A DNA stretch of 64,000 nt from Phycicoccus sp963843895. Lineage in GTDB: Bacteria > Actinomycetota > Actinomycetes > Actinomycetales > Dermatophilaceae. Position numbers and translations under genes: made by a program. The DNA lies in the NCBI GenBank assembly GCA_963843895.1, contig CAWJME010000008.1, positions 1 through 64,000 of the forward strand. The letters run 5' to 3'. Each line of letters begins with the position of its first letter. The first letter of the stretch is position 1. The notes beneath the pieces were generated by a model. That model made no database searches. It was not told the DNA's origin and worked only from the letters and a program-made list of their open reading frames with translations. Shown piece after piece: positions 17,634-26,163 of the stretch.

Positions 17634-19544
17634 GTGTCATCCACCGGCGACGCGCTCATCGGGCGCACCCTCGACGGCCGCTACCGCGTGCTGTCGCGCG
17701 TCGCCGACGGCGGGATGGCGACGGTGTACCTCGCCGTCGACGAGCGGCTCGACCGCGAGGTCGCCCTCAAGGTGATGCGCCCCCACCTCGTCCACGACGA
17801 GACGTTCGTGACCCGGTTCCGGCGCGAGGCACGCTCGGCGGCCTCCCTCTCCCACCCGAACGTCGTCGCGGTCTACGACCAGGGCGAGGACGACGGCCAG
17901 GTCTTCCTCGCGATGGAGTACGTCCCGGGCCTCACCCTGCGCGAGGTCCTGCGCGACGAGGGGACGCTCTCGCCGCGGGCCGCCCTCGACGTGCTCGAGG
18001 CGGTCCTCCAGGCGCTCGCCGAGGCCCACGCCAAGGGGCTGATCCACCGCGACGTCAAGCCCGAGAACGTCATCATCAACGACAACGGCACCGTCAAGGT
18101 GGCCGACTTCGGACTGGCCCGGGCGGTCTCCAGCCAGACGATGACGAGCTCGTCCGGGGTCCTCCTCGGCACGGTCGCCTACCTCTCCCCCGAGCAGGTC
18201 GAGCGCGGCGTCGCCGACGCCCGCTCGGACGTGTACGCCGCCGGGCTGATGCTCTTCGAGATGCTCACCGGCACCAAGGCGTTCACCGGCGAGACCCCGA
18301 TCCACGTCGCGTACCAGCACGTGCACGGCGGGGTCCCGGTGCCGTCGGACCGCGTCCCCGGCCTCCCGCCGTCGCTCGACGACCTCGTCGCGGTGGCCAC
18401 GGCCCGTGACCCCGACGAGCGCCCCACCGATGCCGGCGACTTCCTCGCCCTCCTGCGCCGCACCCGGGCCAGCCTGTCCCCCACGGCGCTGGACGCGCGC
18501 CCGGACGGCGCGGCGGCCACGGCCGCGGCCAACGTCCCCACCGCCACCGCCGCTCTTCCGGTCCGCGACCGCTCGGCCGTCGTCCCGCCCGGCGACCACG
18601 CCCGGACCACCGCGATCAGCCTGCCCGAGGGACCCCTCGAGGGCGTCGTCGTCGCCGGGGCCGGCCGTCGCGGCCGCAACTGGTGGCCGGCGGCGTTCGC
18701 CTCGATGCTCCTGGCGGCGGCCACCGCGTGGTTCTTCTTCCTCGGGCCGGGTGCCACGGCCACCGTCCCGTCGGTGCTCGACCGCCCCCAGGACCAGGCG
18801 GTCTCCGCCCTGCGGGCGGCGCACCTCGACCCCACCGTGTCGGAGGCGTTCTCCGAGGACGTTCCCGCGGGCACCGTCATGGCGGTCGACCCGGCCGTCG
18901 GCGCGACGGTCCGGCGGGGGTCGGAGGTCGTCCTCACGGTCTCCAAGGGCCCGGAACGGTACGACGTGCCCGACCTCGTCGGCTCCACGCTCGCCGAGGC
19001 CAAACGGCAGCTCGCCGCGACGCACCTCGCCCTCGGCACGGTGACCGAGGCGTTCGACGAGAAGGTCCCCGAGGGGCAGGTCGTCTCCCTCGACCCGAAG
19101 GTCGGCACGAGCGTGAAGCGCGACACGAAGGTCGCCCTCGTCGTCTCGAAGGGCCGCAAGCCCATCGAGGTGCCGGACTACACGGGCAAGAAGGCCGACG
19201 CCGCGACGACGGCGCTCACGGACCTCGGCCTCAAGGTCGACGCGACGACGCAGGAGAACAGCGACACGGTCGCCAAGGGCGACGTCATCAGCCAGGACCC
19301 CCGCGACGGCACGTTGTTCCGTGGCGACACGGTGACCCTCGTCGTCTCCAAGGGCCCGGTGATGGTCGACGTCCCCAACGTCATCGGGAAGCAGGTCGGG
19401 GAGGCCCGCACGATCCTCGAGGGCGCCGGGTTCCAGGTGAAGGTCGAGCGGGCGCTCGGCGGCATCTTCGGCACCGTGCGCTTCCAGGACCCCGAGAAGG
19501 GCCAGGCGCCCAAGGGCAGCACCGTCACCGTCACGATCGTCTGA
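17634..19544 (+). CDS. PASTA-domain Ser/Thr protein kinase (PknL/PknB type)
   Basis: A transmembrane sensor kinase that binds peptidoglycan fragments outside and phosphorylates proteins inside. In the 636-residue protein the kinase domain spans about residues 13-275, with the ATP lysine in VALK (46), HRD at 138-140 and DFG at 158-160, plus SPEQ. A linker and a single membrane helix (about 350-370) follow, then four PASTA repeats to the C-terminus (VPDLVGSTLAEAK, VPDYTGKKADAAT, VPNVIGKQVGEAR and one before them). The activation loop has several Thr/Ser for autophosphorylation. Neighbouring Rv2175c-like and LysM genes fit a PknL role in cell-wall control. PknB itself would normally sit near rodA/pbpA, so this is likely the second PASTA kinase. 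Confidence 0.92.
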   Translation: MSSTGDALIGRTLDGRYRVLSRVADGGMATVYLAVDERLDREVALKVMRPHLVHDETFVTRFRREARSAASLSHPNVVAVYDQGEDDGQVFLAMEYVPGLTLREVLRDEGTLSPRAALDVLEAVLQALAEAHAKGLIHRDVKPENVIINDNGTVKVADFGLARAVSSQTMTSSSGVLLGTVAYLSPEQVERGVADARSDVYAAGLMLFEMLTGTKAFTGETPIHVAYQHVHGGVPVPSDRVPGLPPSLDDLVAVATARDPDERPTDAGDFLALLRRTRASLSPTALDARPDGAAATAAANVPTATAALPVRDRSAVVPPGDHARTTAISLPEGPLEGVVVAGAGRRGRNWWPAAFASMLLAAATAWFFFLGPGATATVPSVLDRPQDQAVSALRAAHLDPTVSEAFSEDVPAGTVMAVDPAVGATVRRGSEVVLTVSKGPERYDVPDLVGSTLAEAKRQLAATHLALGTVTEAFDEKVPEGQVVSLDPKVGTSVKRDTKVALVVSKGRKPIEVPDYTGKKADAATTALTDLGLKVDATTQENSDTVAKGDVISQDPRDGTLFRGDTVTLVVSKGPVMVDVPNVIGKQVGEARTILEGAGFQVKVERALGGIFGTVRFQDPEKGQAPKGSTVTVTIV

Positions 19545-19551
19545 CCCCACG

Positions 19552-20481
19552 GTGACCGAACCCCTCCGGCTCGCCCGCGTGTCGACCCTGCTCCTCCTGC
19601 TCGTCACGGCCGTGTGGGGCTCGACCTTCTTCCTCATCCGCGACCTCGTGGCGACGGTGCCGCCCGCGGACTTCCTCACCGTCCGGTTCGCGATCGCGGC
19701 GGTCGTGATGTTCGCGGTCTTCCGTCGCCAGACCCTCGCCCTCTCGCGCGCCGACCTGCGGCTCGGGGTGGGCCTCGGGGTGCTCTACGGGCTCGCGCAG
19801 CTGCTCCAGACGGTCGGGCTCCAGCACACCGACGCCTCGGTGTCCGGCTTCGTCACGGGGACCTACGTCGTGCTCACCCCGCTGCTCGGCGCGCTGCTGC
19901 TGCGCGACCGGATCGACGCCGTGACCTGGGTGGCGGTGCTGCTCACCACGGCCGGGCTGGCGGTGCTGTCGCTGCGGGGGCTCTCCATCGGGTTCGGGGA
20001 GGGCGTCACCCTCGCCTCGGCGGTGCTGTACGCGGGGCACATCATCGTCCTCGGGCGGTGGTCGACCCCGTCGGCCGCGGTCGGGCTCGCGACCGTCCAG
20101 GCCGGCGTCATCGCGCTCGTCGCGGCCGTCGGCGCGGTCCCGGGTGGGGTGACCCTGCCGGCCGGCGGCGGGCAGTGGGCCTCGCTCCTCTACATGGCCC
20201 TGGTCGCGGGGGCCGGGGCGCTGTGGGCCCAGACCTGGGCGCAGGCCCACCTCACGGCCACCCGGGCAGCCATCGTCATGGCGATGGAGCCGGTCTTCGC
20301 GGCGTTCTTCGCGGTGCTCCTCGGCGGGGAGTCGCTGACCGTGCGCCTCCTCCTCGGGGGCGGCCTCGTCATCGCCTCCATGTACCTCGTCGAGCTGCGC
20401 GGCGTGCTCTCGCGGCGCCGGCGCTCCGGCGCGACGGCCGCCGAGGACCCACCGGTCGAGGCCCTCCACCACGACGTCTGA
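19552..20481 (+). CDS. DMT-superfamily EamA transporter
   Basis: A 309-residue membrane protein with about ten transmembrane helices forming two EamA repeats. The first repeat starts with LLLVTAVWGSTFFLIRDLV near residues 12-30; the second is centred on SAVLYAGHIIVLGRWS and ends with AIVMAMEPVFAAFFAVLLGGESL near 242-262. The family exports metabolites or drugs; no substrate can be assigned. The GTG start is 7 bases after the kinase stop and lacks a clear Shine-Dalgarno, so it is probably translated from the kinase transcript. An acidic soluble tail ends the protein. Confidence 0.87.
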   Translation: MTEPLRLARVSTLLLLLVTAVWGSTFFLIRDLVATVPPADFLTVRFAIAAVVMFAVFRRQTLALSRADLRLGVGLGVLYGLAQLLQTVGLQHTDASVSGFVTGTYVVLTPLLGALLLRDRIDAVTWVAVLLTTAGLAVLSLRGLSIGFGEGVTLASAVLYAGHIIVLGRWSTPSAAVGLATVQAGVIALVAAVGAVPGGVTLPAGGGQWASLLYMALVAGAGALWAQTWAQAHLTATRAAIVMAMEPVFAAFFAVLLGGESLTVRLLLGGGLVIASMYLVELRGVLSRRRRSGATAAEDPPVEALHHDV

Positions 20482-20484
20482 GCC

Positions 20485-20519
20485 GCGGGCGGGTCACGGC
20501 GGGCGCCGACCGCGCCCGC
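20485..20519. terminator. Bidirectional hairpin terminator candidate
   Basis: GC-rich inverted repeat (left arm 20485-20495, right arm 20508-20519, one bulged base) between two convergent genes. There is no T-tract on either side, which is common for actinobacterial terminators. Confidence 0.45.
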
Positions 20520-20523
20520 GAGG

Positions 20524-20970
20524 TCAGTGCTCGGACGCAGGCTGCCGGAACACCAGGACGGGGCACGGAGCGTGGTGGACGCAGTAGGAGGCCACCGAGC
20601 CGAGGTGCACCCCGTGACGGTCGACGGCGTGGTGACAGCCGATGACGAGCAGATCCGCTCCCTCCGCCGTCCGCGTCAGCTCGAGCCCGGGTGACTGCTC
20701 GACCACCCGGCTCTCCAGGTCGATGCCGACGGCGTCGTCGGCCGTCATCGCCAGGACCCGCTCGAACGCCTCGATGGCCTTCTCCTGGTAGTAGCCCTCG
20801 GTGTGCGTCGGAGTGAGCCAGATCGACGGTGGCTCGTCCCAGCACATGACGGCTCGCACCGCCGCCCCGGTGTACCGCGCCTGCCGCAGGGCCCACCGCA
20901 GCGCCGCCGCACTGCGATCGGACCCGTCGACCCCGACCACGATGAACCCGGGCGTCTCGTGCTCGGTCAT
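20524..20970 (-). CDS. Universal stress protein (UspA)
   Basis: A single-domain, 148-residue UspA-fold protein. IVVGVDGSDRSAAALRWALR lies near residues 10-29, GADLLVIGCH near 105-114, and the ATP-loop region HLGSVASYCVHHAPCPVLVF near 122-141. The canonical nucleotide motif is G-2x-G-9x-G-S/T; here the first glycines are replaced (GCHHAVDRHGVHLGSVA), so ATP binding is likely but imperfect. The start has GAGGAGG about 7 bases upstream. It is likely induced by stress or growth arrest, but no regulator site is visible. It is convergent to the EamA gene. Confidence 0.87.
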   Translation of the reverse strand: MTEHETPGFIVVGVDGSDRSAAALRWALRQARYTGAAVRAVMCWDEPPSIWLTPTHTEGYYQEKAIEAFERVLAMTADDAVGIDLESRVVEQSPGLELTRTAEGADLLVIGCHHAVDRHGVHLGSVASYCVHHAPCPVLVFRQPASEH

Positions 20971-21074
20971 CGAGCCTCCTCGGTGGATGTCCGACCCGCG
21001 GGGGCCGGGCTGTGGATCACTCCTGCGCTCCACCCTCCCACCCGGGTGCACCGAGCACCAGCGGCGGCCCCACG

Positions 21075-21674
21075 TCAGCGGACGGCAGCCTGCGGCCGGC
21101 GGGCGGCCAGGTCACGTCCGAGGTAGGCCGCGAGCTGCTCGTGGGGTGCCGCGGGCGCTGCCGTGGGGACCTCGGGCCCGAAGACGCCGGGCCCGCGGTA
21201 GGCGTCGACGCCGCCCATGCCCCGCATCGCCCCGAGCAGCCCTCCGCAGAGGTCCTCGTCGAGGAGGTGCACCTGGTCGGTGGCCACCGCGAGGTCGACG
21301 CCGTGGGTGACGATCTCGGTGAGGTGGATGACGGCGGCCAGGGCCAGTGGGAGCCGCCCCAGCGAGATCGTCACGCCCTGGTCGGGCGACAGCGGCCCCC
21401 GCCAGGCGGCCCGGTCCGCCGCGGCGGCGGTCTCGAACGCCGCCACCGGGTCCTCGCCCAGCCAGTCCGACTCGTGGTCGGCGACCGGACCGTGGCCGGC
21501 CAGCTCCGCCGCGAAGATGCGCATGCCGCCGACGGTGTGGTTGAGCACCTGCCGGACGTCCCAGTCGTCGCAGGCCGTGGGTCGGCCCCAGTCGTCGCCG
21601 TGGAGGCCGACGAGGATCGGCCGGAGGACGTCGAGGCCGCGCTCGATCTGCGGGATGAGGGCGTCGGTGGTCAT
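21075..21674 (-). CDS. TIGR03086-type DinB-like metal-binding protein
   Basis: A 199-residue helical-bundle protein like the TIGR03086/maleylpyruvate-isomerase N-terminal group. CDDWDVRQVLNHTVGGMRIFA near residues 35-55 contains the His of the usual metal triad; HLTEIVTHGVDLAVAT near 119-134 supplies the other candidate His residues. Family members often use mycothiol or another low-molecular thiol; the specific reaction here is unknown. AAGGAG lies 7 bases before the ATG. It is 90 bases downstream of the CPBP gene on the same strand, with a tandem-repeat array in the gap. Confidence 0.78.
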   Translation of the reverse strand: MTTDALIPQIERGLDVLRPILVGLHGDDWGRPTACDDWDVRQVLNHTVGGMRIFAAELAGHGPVADHESDWLGEDPVAAFETAAAADRAAWRGPLSPDQGVTISLGRLPLALAAVIHLTEIVTHGVDLAVATDQVHLLDEDLCGGLLGAMRGMGGVDAYRGPGVFGPEVPTAAPAAPHEQLAAYLGRDLAARRPQAAVR

Positions 21675-21688
21675 GAGGAGCTCCTTCT

Positions 21689-21754
21689 GGTGGGACGGGG
21701 TGAGGTGGTGGGACGGGGTGAGGTGGTGGGACGGGGTGAGGTGGTGGGACGGGT
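21689..21754. repeat. 18-bp tandem repeat array (3.7 copies)
   Basis: Three identical 18-base units (GGTGGGACGGGGTGAGGT) and a 12-base partial fourth unit fill most of the 89-base gap between the CPBP and DinB-like genes. The last unit abuts the ribosome-binding site of the DinB-like gene. On the transcribed (minus) strand the units are C-rich. Copy number is likely to vary between strains. Confidence 0.9.
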
Positions 21755-21763
21755 GCGCGGGGG

Positions 21764-22549
21764 TCAGGCGGCGACGCGGTGGAGCAGCCGGCCACGGGTC
21801 GCCACGGCGGTGACGGCGGCGAGCGAGGTGGTGACCACCGCCGCGGTCCAGATGAGGGCGTGGTCGGAACCGACCACGCCGACGTAGAGGCAGGTGGCGT
21901 TGAAGGCGGCGTGGAACACGGCGGCCACGAGCACCGCGCCGCGGCTCGCGTTGACCAGGACGCTCATGAGGACGCGGGTGGGCACGATGAGGAGGAGGAA
22001 GGCGGCGAGGGGCAGCCCGTGGTCGCGCTCGCCGGGCACGTTGAGCAGCGGCAGGTGCCACAGCCCCCAGATCACGCCGAGCACCAGGCTCGCGGCCAGT
22101 GGCCGCAGGCGCACCTGCAGGCGCGGCAGCAGCAGGCCGGTCCACCCGGCCTCCTCGGTGAGCAGGAAGAGGCCGACGGCGTAGCAGAAGTAGAGCGCGC
22201 AGCCGGGCAGGCCCTCGGTCTCGCCCAGGTGCGCCTCCCGTCCCCCGGTGAGGGTGAGGCCGACGGTGGCGGCTCCGACCAGGACGGGAACGGCGACCGC
22301 GGCGGCGTAGGCCCAGAGCGGCGCCCGCCAGCGGACGACCCGGCGGGCGAGGTCCTTCAGGGCTGGTCGCCCACCGAGCAGGAGGACGCCCACGACGAGG
22401 CTCGGGGTGAGCACCCAGAGGGCGATCCCCTGCGGGAGGCGCCAGCCGACCAGGCCGTGCGCCTGGGCGATGGCAGAGCCCCAGACGACCCACGGCATGA
22501 GGAAGATCGACACGACCGCGATGGTCAGCTGCGCGGGCCGGGCGGTCAT
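21764..22549 (-). CDS. CPBP-type intramembrane protease homologue
   Basis: A 261-residue membrane protein with about eight hydrophobic helices and the three CPBP/abortive-infection (Abi) signature regions: EEAGWTG near residue 131, WGLWHLPLL near 161 and HAAFNAT near 219. The family includes glutamic-type intramembrane CAAX proteases (Rce1-like). Here the arginine of the usual EExxxR is replaced by Thr, so activity is uncertain. The ATG has GGAGG 9 bases upstream. Family members can be bacteriocin-immunity or membrane-stress proteins; nothing nearby decides this. It lies downstream of a two-component system on the same strand, about 170 bases away. Confidence 0.8.
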   Translation of the reverse strand: MTARPAQLTIAVVSIFLMPWVVWGSAIAQAHGLVGWRLPQGIALWVLTPSLVVGVLLLGGRPALKDLARRVVRWRAPLWAYAAAVAVPVLVGAATVGLTLTGGREAHLGETEGLPGCALYFCYAVGLFLLTEEAGWTGLLLPRLQVRLRPLAASLVLGVIWGLWHLPLLNVPGERDHGLPLAAFLLLIVPTRVLMSVLVNASRGAVLVAAVFHAAFNATCLYVGVVGSDHALIWTAAVVTTSLAAVTAVATRGRLLHRVAA

Positions 22550-22716
22550 CGTCGGTTTCCCTCCGGGAGTGGGCTCGTGGACTGAGCACCACTGTGTCGG
22601 GATCACCCCGGTCCGCCATCGGCGCACGGGTTGACTTCCGCGCGGTGGCCGGTCCATCCCAGGGTGGAGCCGAGGACCGCACGGCGAGAGGCCGCCGGCA
22701 CGGGCGTCCGGTCCCG

Positions 22717-23394
22717 TCAGTCCCGGGGGGCCCGCCCCGTGCGGTAGGCGTAGGCGACGAGCCCGGCGCGGTCGCGGCACGCGGTCTTGGCGAGCAGGTG
22801 GTTGACGTGGGTCTTGACGGTCGCCTCCGACACGAAGAGCCGCTGCGCGACCTCGCTGTTGCTCAGCCCGCGCGCGATCTCGGTGAGCACCTCCAGCTCG
22901 CGGGCCGTCAGGCCGTCGTCAACGGTCTCCGGGCCGGTCGGTCCGGTGCCGACGTGGGCACCGGAGGCCAGCGCCTCCAGGAGCCGGCGCTGCACCGACG
23001 GGTCCAGCTGGGCGTCGCCCGCGGCCACGGAGAGCACGGCGGCGCGGATCTCGTCGGCACCCGCGTCCTTGGTGAGGAAGCCCCGGGCGCCCGCCCGCAG
23101 CGCGCCGAACACCCACTGGTCGTCCGCGTAGGTGGTGAGCACCACGACGCGGGCCCGTGCGCCGCGCGCAGCCAGCTGCCGGGTCGCCTCGACGCCGTCC
23201 ATGGTCGGCATGCTCAGGTCCATGAGCACCACGTCGGGGTCGACGTCCTCGACCCGGCGGAGGGCGTCGGCGCCGTCGACGGCGACCCCGACGACCTCGA
23301 TCCCGTCGAGGAGGCCGAGCATCATCGCCAGGCCCTCACGGACCACCTTCTGGTCGTCGACGACGAGCACCCGCACGGGGGCGGTGTCACCCAT
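22717..23394 (-). CDS. NarL/LuxR-family response regulator
   Basis: A 225-residue two-domain regulator. The receiver domain has VLVVDDQ near residues 9-15, the phospho-acceptor Asp in DVVLMDLSMP near 58, the Thr switch in VVLTTYAD near 85 and the LTKDAGADE lysine near 107. The C-terminal LuxR helix-turn-helix is LTARELEVLTEIARGLSNSEVAQRLF near 160-185 with VKTHVNHLL. Its ATG overlaps the stop of the histidine-kinase gene (TGATG), so the two are translationally coupled and form a cognate pair. Targets are unknown; the membrane-protein gene upstream and the CPBP gene downstream are candidates by position. Confidence 0.93.
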   Translation of the reverse strand: MGDTAPVRVLVVDDQKVVREGLAMMLGLLDGIEVVGVAVDGADALRRVEDVDPDVVLMDLSMPTMDGVEATRQLAARGARARVVVLTTYADDQWVFGALRAGARGFLTKDAGADEIRAAVLSVAAGDAQLDPSVQRRLLEALASGAHVGTGPTGPETVDDGLTARELEVLTEIARGLSNSEVAQRLFVSEATVKTHVNHLLAKTACRDRAGLVAYAYRTGRAPRD

Positions 23395-24560
23395 CAGGTC
23401 ACCTCCTCGGTCGCCCGGGGCATGGTCAGGGCCACCCGCCAGCCGTCGGCGTGGGGCCCGGCCTCGAGGCGGCCGCCCGCCAGGGCGGCCCGCTCCGCCA
23501 GCCCGGTCAGGCCGAAGCCGCCCGAGGGCAGCCCGGCGGGGGTTCCGCCGTGGTCGCAGACCTCGACGGTGACCTCCGCGTCGGTCCAGGTGACGGTGAC
23601 CTCGGTGGGAGCGCCGCTCGCGTGCTTGGCGACGTTCGCCAGCGCCTCCTGCACCGTCCGATAGAGAGGCAGCCCCAGCTCGGCCGGCAGCGCACCGGGC
23701 TCGCCGACGACCCGGTGGGCGACGGGCGCACCGGTGGCGAGCCGCGCGTGCTCGACGAGCTCGGGGATCTGGTCCGGCCCGGGCAACGCCTCGCCCCGCA
23801 GCGTCGCCACCGCCCGCTTCGCGCCGGCCATCCCGCTGCGGGCGAGGCTCTGCGCGTTGCCCACCTGCTCGACCAACCGGGGGTCCGCGCCGGTGTGCTC
23901 GGCGAGCAGACGGGCGCCCTCGAGCTGCACCGCCAGGCCGGACAGGGTGTGGGCCAGCACGTCGTGCAGCTCCCGGGCGATCCGGCCGCGCTCGGCCAGC
24001 ACGGCGGACTCCTCGCGGGCCCGGCGCGTCTCGGCCTCGAGCCGCAGCATCTCCTGTGCGCGGTCGTTCGCGTCCCGGTTCGCCCCGGCGAACGCGGCCG
24101 CGACGAGGAGGAAGCCCGCCCCGATCGCGACGTTGAGGGCGGCGCCCGCGGGGTTGGTCGAGGTGGAGCCCTCCGACCACGCGAGGGCAGCGATGACGAC
24201 CGTGCCCGCCACGGCCGCCGGCCGACGACGCAGCCGCAGCCCGATCCCGGCCACGGCCATGAACGACAGGATGTAGGCGGGACCGTGCGGGGTGAGGCGG
24301 TCGACCACCGCGCCCAGCAGGCCGGCGCCCACGAGGCAGGCGAAGAGCAGGCGCTGGTCGACCAGGCGAGGGGTGAGCGACACCAGCCACAGGGCCAGGC
24401 CCACCACGGTGAGCGTCACGACCACGACCCGGGTCGTCCCGGCGGGGAGACCGCCCGCGACCGTGCCGACGCCGACGAACCCCGCGGCCACCCATCCGGC
24501 GACGACCATGACCCGCCGGAGGTCGGCGGGTCGGTCGTCACGGGCCGTGCTCTCGACCAT
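23394..24560 (-). CDS. HisKA_3 sensor histidine kinase
   Basis: A 388-residue membrane sensor kinase of the NarL-system type. About five to six transmembrane helices occupy residues 15-160 with little extracellular loop, so the signal may be sensed in the membrane. The dimerisation/phospho-acceptor segment ERGRIARELHDVLAHTLSG is near 190-208 (His in ELHD), and the HATPase region has EALANVAKHAS near 287-297 and the GFGLTGLAERA G-box near 345. It is cotranscribed with an upstream 176-residue membrane protein and the downstream regulator. The signal is unknown; similar three-gene sets often answer to cell-envelope stress. Confidence 0.92.
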   Translation of the reverse strand: MVESTARDDRPADLRRVMVVAGWVAAGFVGVGTVAGGLPAGTTRVVVVTLTVVGLALWLVSLTPRLVDQRLLFACLVGAGLLGAVVDRLTPHGPAYILSFMAVAGIGLRLRRRPAAVAGTVVIAALAWSEGSTSTNPAGAALNVAIGAGFLLVAAAFAGANRDANDRAQEMLRLEAETRRAREESAVLAERGRIARELHDVLAHTLSGLAVQLEGARLLAEHTGADPRLVEQVGNAQSLARSGMAGAKRAVATLRGEALPGPDQIPELVEHARLATGAPVAHRVVGEPGALPAELGLPLYRTVQEALANVAKHASGAPTEVTVTWTDAEVTVEVCDHGGTPAGLPSGGFGLTGLAERAALAGGRLEAGPHADGWRVALTMPRATEEVT

Positions 24561-24594
24561 CGTGCTCCTCGCGTGACGTCACCCACCCTGCGCG

Positions 24595-25125
24595 TCAACG
24601 GTAGAGCGCAATGGGGCCCTCGGTGTGGACCTCGCGACCGGACAGGCGGGCGGCCCGGAGGCCGGTGACGGCGAGCCGGCTGACGACCATGGCCAGGGCC
24701 ATGATGACGAAGGCGGCGGTCCAGGCATCGGCCCCGGTGATGAGGTGCTCCCGTGAGAACTGGGCGATGTCACGGCTGAACCAGTGCTCGGCCCCGTACG
24801 CGAAGAGCACCCGGCCACCGACGACCGCCACCCAGAGGGCCGCGAACGCGGCGCCGGCGGTCGCGAGGGTGCGCTCGCCCTCGCGGTGGACGCGCACGGT
24901 GAGGGCGGCCACCGCTCCCAGCAGCACCCCGGCCGCGAGCCCGACGAGCTCCAGCCGCCCGTCGTTGCCGACGCTCGGCAGGTCGGCGAGGTAGAACCAG
25001 CCGGCGCCGGCGACGACGAACAGCGGCAGCGTCACGCGGCGCCTCGTCAGGGTCCGGGTGCCCAGGTTGCTCGACAGGATCCACGCGAGGAGTGCGAGGT
25101 TGAGGAAGTACTGGCTGGTGGTCAT
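24595..25125 (-). CDS. Uncharacterised membrane protein beside two-component system
   Basis: A 176-residue protein with about five membrane helices, including FLNLALLAWILSSNLG at the N-terminus, VTLPLFVVAGAGWFYLADL near 32-50, VGLAAGVLLGAVAALTV near 62-78, AGAAFAALWVAVVGGRVLF near 90-108 and AWTAAFVIMALAMVVSRLAV near 134-153. I do not recognise a named family with confidence; CcdC/DUF1453-like proteins are a possible relation. It lies 34 bases upstream of the histidine-kinase gene and is likely the first gene of the three-gene unit, perhaps as an accessory sensor or the membrane target of the system. Confidence 0.7.
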   Translation of the reverse strand: MTTSQYFLNLALLAWILSSNLGTRTLTRRRVTLPLFVVAGAGWFYLADLPSVGNDGRLELVGLAAGVLLGAVAALTVRVHREGERTLATAGAAFAALWVAVVGGRVLFAYGAEHWFSRDIAQFSREHLITGADAWTAAFVIMALAMVVSRLAVTGLRAARLSGREVHTEGPIALYR

Positions 25126-25289
25126 GGGGGTCTGCTCCTGGCTGGGTGGTCCGACGGGTGTGCCACCACTGTCGCCAGCGACCCCCTGCCCGCGCGTCGC
25201 CTCACGGGTGGAACCTGCGCGGCGGCGCCTCCACCCCCGGGTGGACCGGGGTCCCGGCTGCCCCGGGCCCGCTCAGGCCGGGCGTCGGC

Positions 25290-26081
25290 TCACAGACCGA
25301 AGGAGCCGTCCACCGTGACGACCTGACCGGTGACGTACGAGGAGCGGGGCGAGCACAGCCAGAGCACCACATCGGCGATCTCGCGCGGCTCCCCGATCCG
25401 GCGCATGGCGATCATCGACCGGTACCGGTCCTCGCGGTCCTGCCGCTGCGCGGCCGACCCGTCGCGGAGGTTCTTCTCGAGCATCGGGGTGCGGATCGCT
25501 CCGGGCCGGATGGCGTTGACCCGAATGCCCTGGGCGGCGAACTCCTTCGCCGCGGCGACGGTGAGCGCCTCGACACCGGCCTTCGCGGCCGCGTAGCTCC
25601 CGGTGCCCGCCATCCGGAGCTCGGCGTCCATCGAGGACGTGTTGACGATGGACCCGCCGCCCCCGGCGAGCAGCGCCGGGAGCTCGTGCCTCATGCACAG
25701 CCAGACGCTGGTCAGGCTGGCACGCACGATGCCCTCGAACTCGGCCAGCTCCATCGCGGTGAAGCCACCCTCCCCCGTCGCGGCCTCGGTGTTGGCAGCG
25801 TTGTTGAACGCGTGGTCGATCCTGCCGAAACGTGCCAGGACGTCCTCGACCATCCGTGCCACCGCCGCCTCGTCCGTGACGTCCGCCGCGACGAACTCCA
25901 CGTCCCCGAGAGCGCCGAGGGCCTCGACGGCCTCTCGCCCCCGGCCCACGGAGCGACCGCAGATCGCCACGGAGGCACCACGCTCGAGGAAGGCCTGCGC
26001 GGTCGCGAAGCCGATGCCCGACGACCCACCGGTCACGAGGGCGACCCTGCCGGTGAAGTCGAGGTCTGCGTCAGCGACCAT
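25290..26081 (-). CDS. Short-chain dehydrogenase/reductase
   Basis: A 263-residue classical SDR. The cofactor motif is VTGGSSGIGFATA near residues 17-29. The structural NNAA motif lies near 90. Ser in NTSSMD near 142 and Tyr/Lys in SYAAAKAG near 155-162 form the catalytic centre, and RVNAIRPGAIRTPM near 184-197 follows. The C-terminal VTGQVVTVDGSFGL is typical of the FabG-like subgroup. The substrate is unknown; an Arg rather than an Asp after the second strand (CGRSVGRGR) suggests NADP(H). The ATG at 26081 is preferred over upstream starts because TAGGAT lies 7 bases before it. It is divergent from the giant-protein cassette. Confidence 0.9.
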   Translation of the reverse strand: MVADADLDFTGRVALVTGGSSGIGFATAQAFLERGASVAICGRSVGRGREAVEALGALGDVEFVAADVTDEAAVARMVEDVLARFGRIDHAFNNAANTEAATGEGGFTAMELAEFEGIVRASLTSVWLCMRHELPALLAGGGGSIVNTSSMDAELRMAGTGSYAAAKAGVEALTVAAAKEFAAQGIRVNAIRPGAIRTPMLEKNLRDGSAAQRQDREDRYRSMIAMRRIGEPREIADVVLWLCSPRSSYVTGQVVTVDGSFGL

Positions 26082-26088
26082 GGCGGGG

Positions 26089-26094
26089 ATCCTA
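26089..26094 (-). promoter_or_regulatory. -10 hexamer for leaderless SDR gene
   Basis: The minus-strand TAGGAT lies 7 bases before the SDR ATG. Confidence 0.55.
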
Positions 26095-26130
26095 GGACGG
26101 AACGCCGAGCCGCGGTCGGGATCCGGGGCG

Positions 26131-26160
26131 TTGACCTCCACGCGCGGACGCTGCTCTACT
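26131..26160 (+). promoter_or_regulatory. Predicted promoter of giant-protein cassette
   Basis: TTGACC (26131-26136) and TCTACT (26155-26160) are separated by 18 bases and would start transcription near 26167, about 48 bases before the first ATG of the cassette. This is the only promoter-like pair found for the whole 21-kb unit. The -10 matches the sigma-70 consensus at four of six positions. Confidence 0.45.
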
Positions 26161-26163
26161 GGA

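Noticed and set aside
21689..21754. CRISPR array
   Set aside because: The 18-base units are directly contiguous with no spacers and there are no cas genes.
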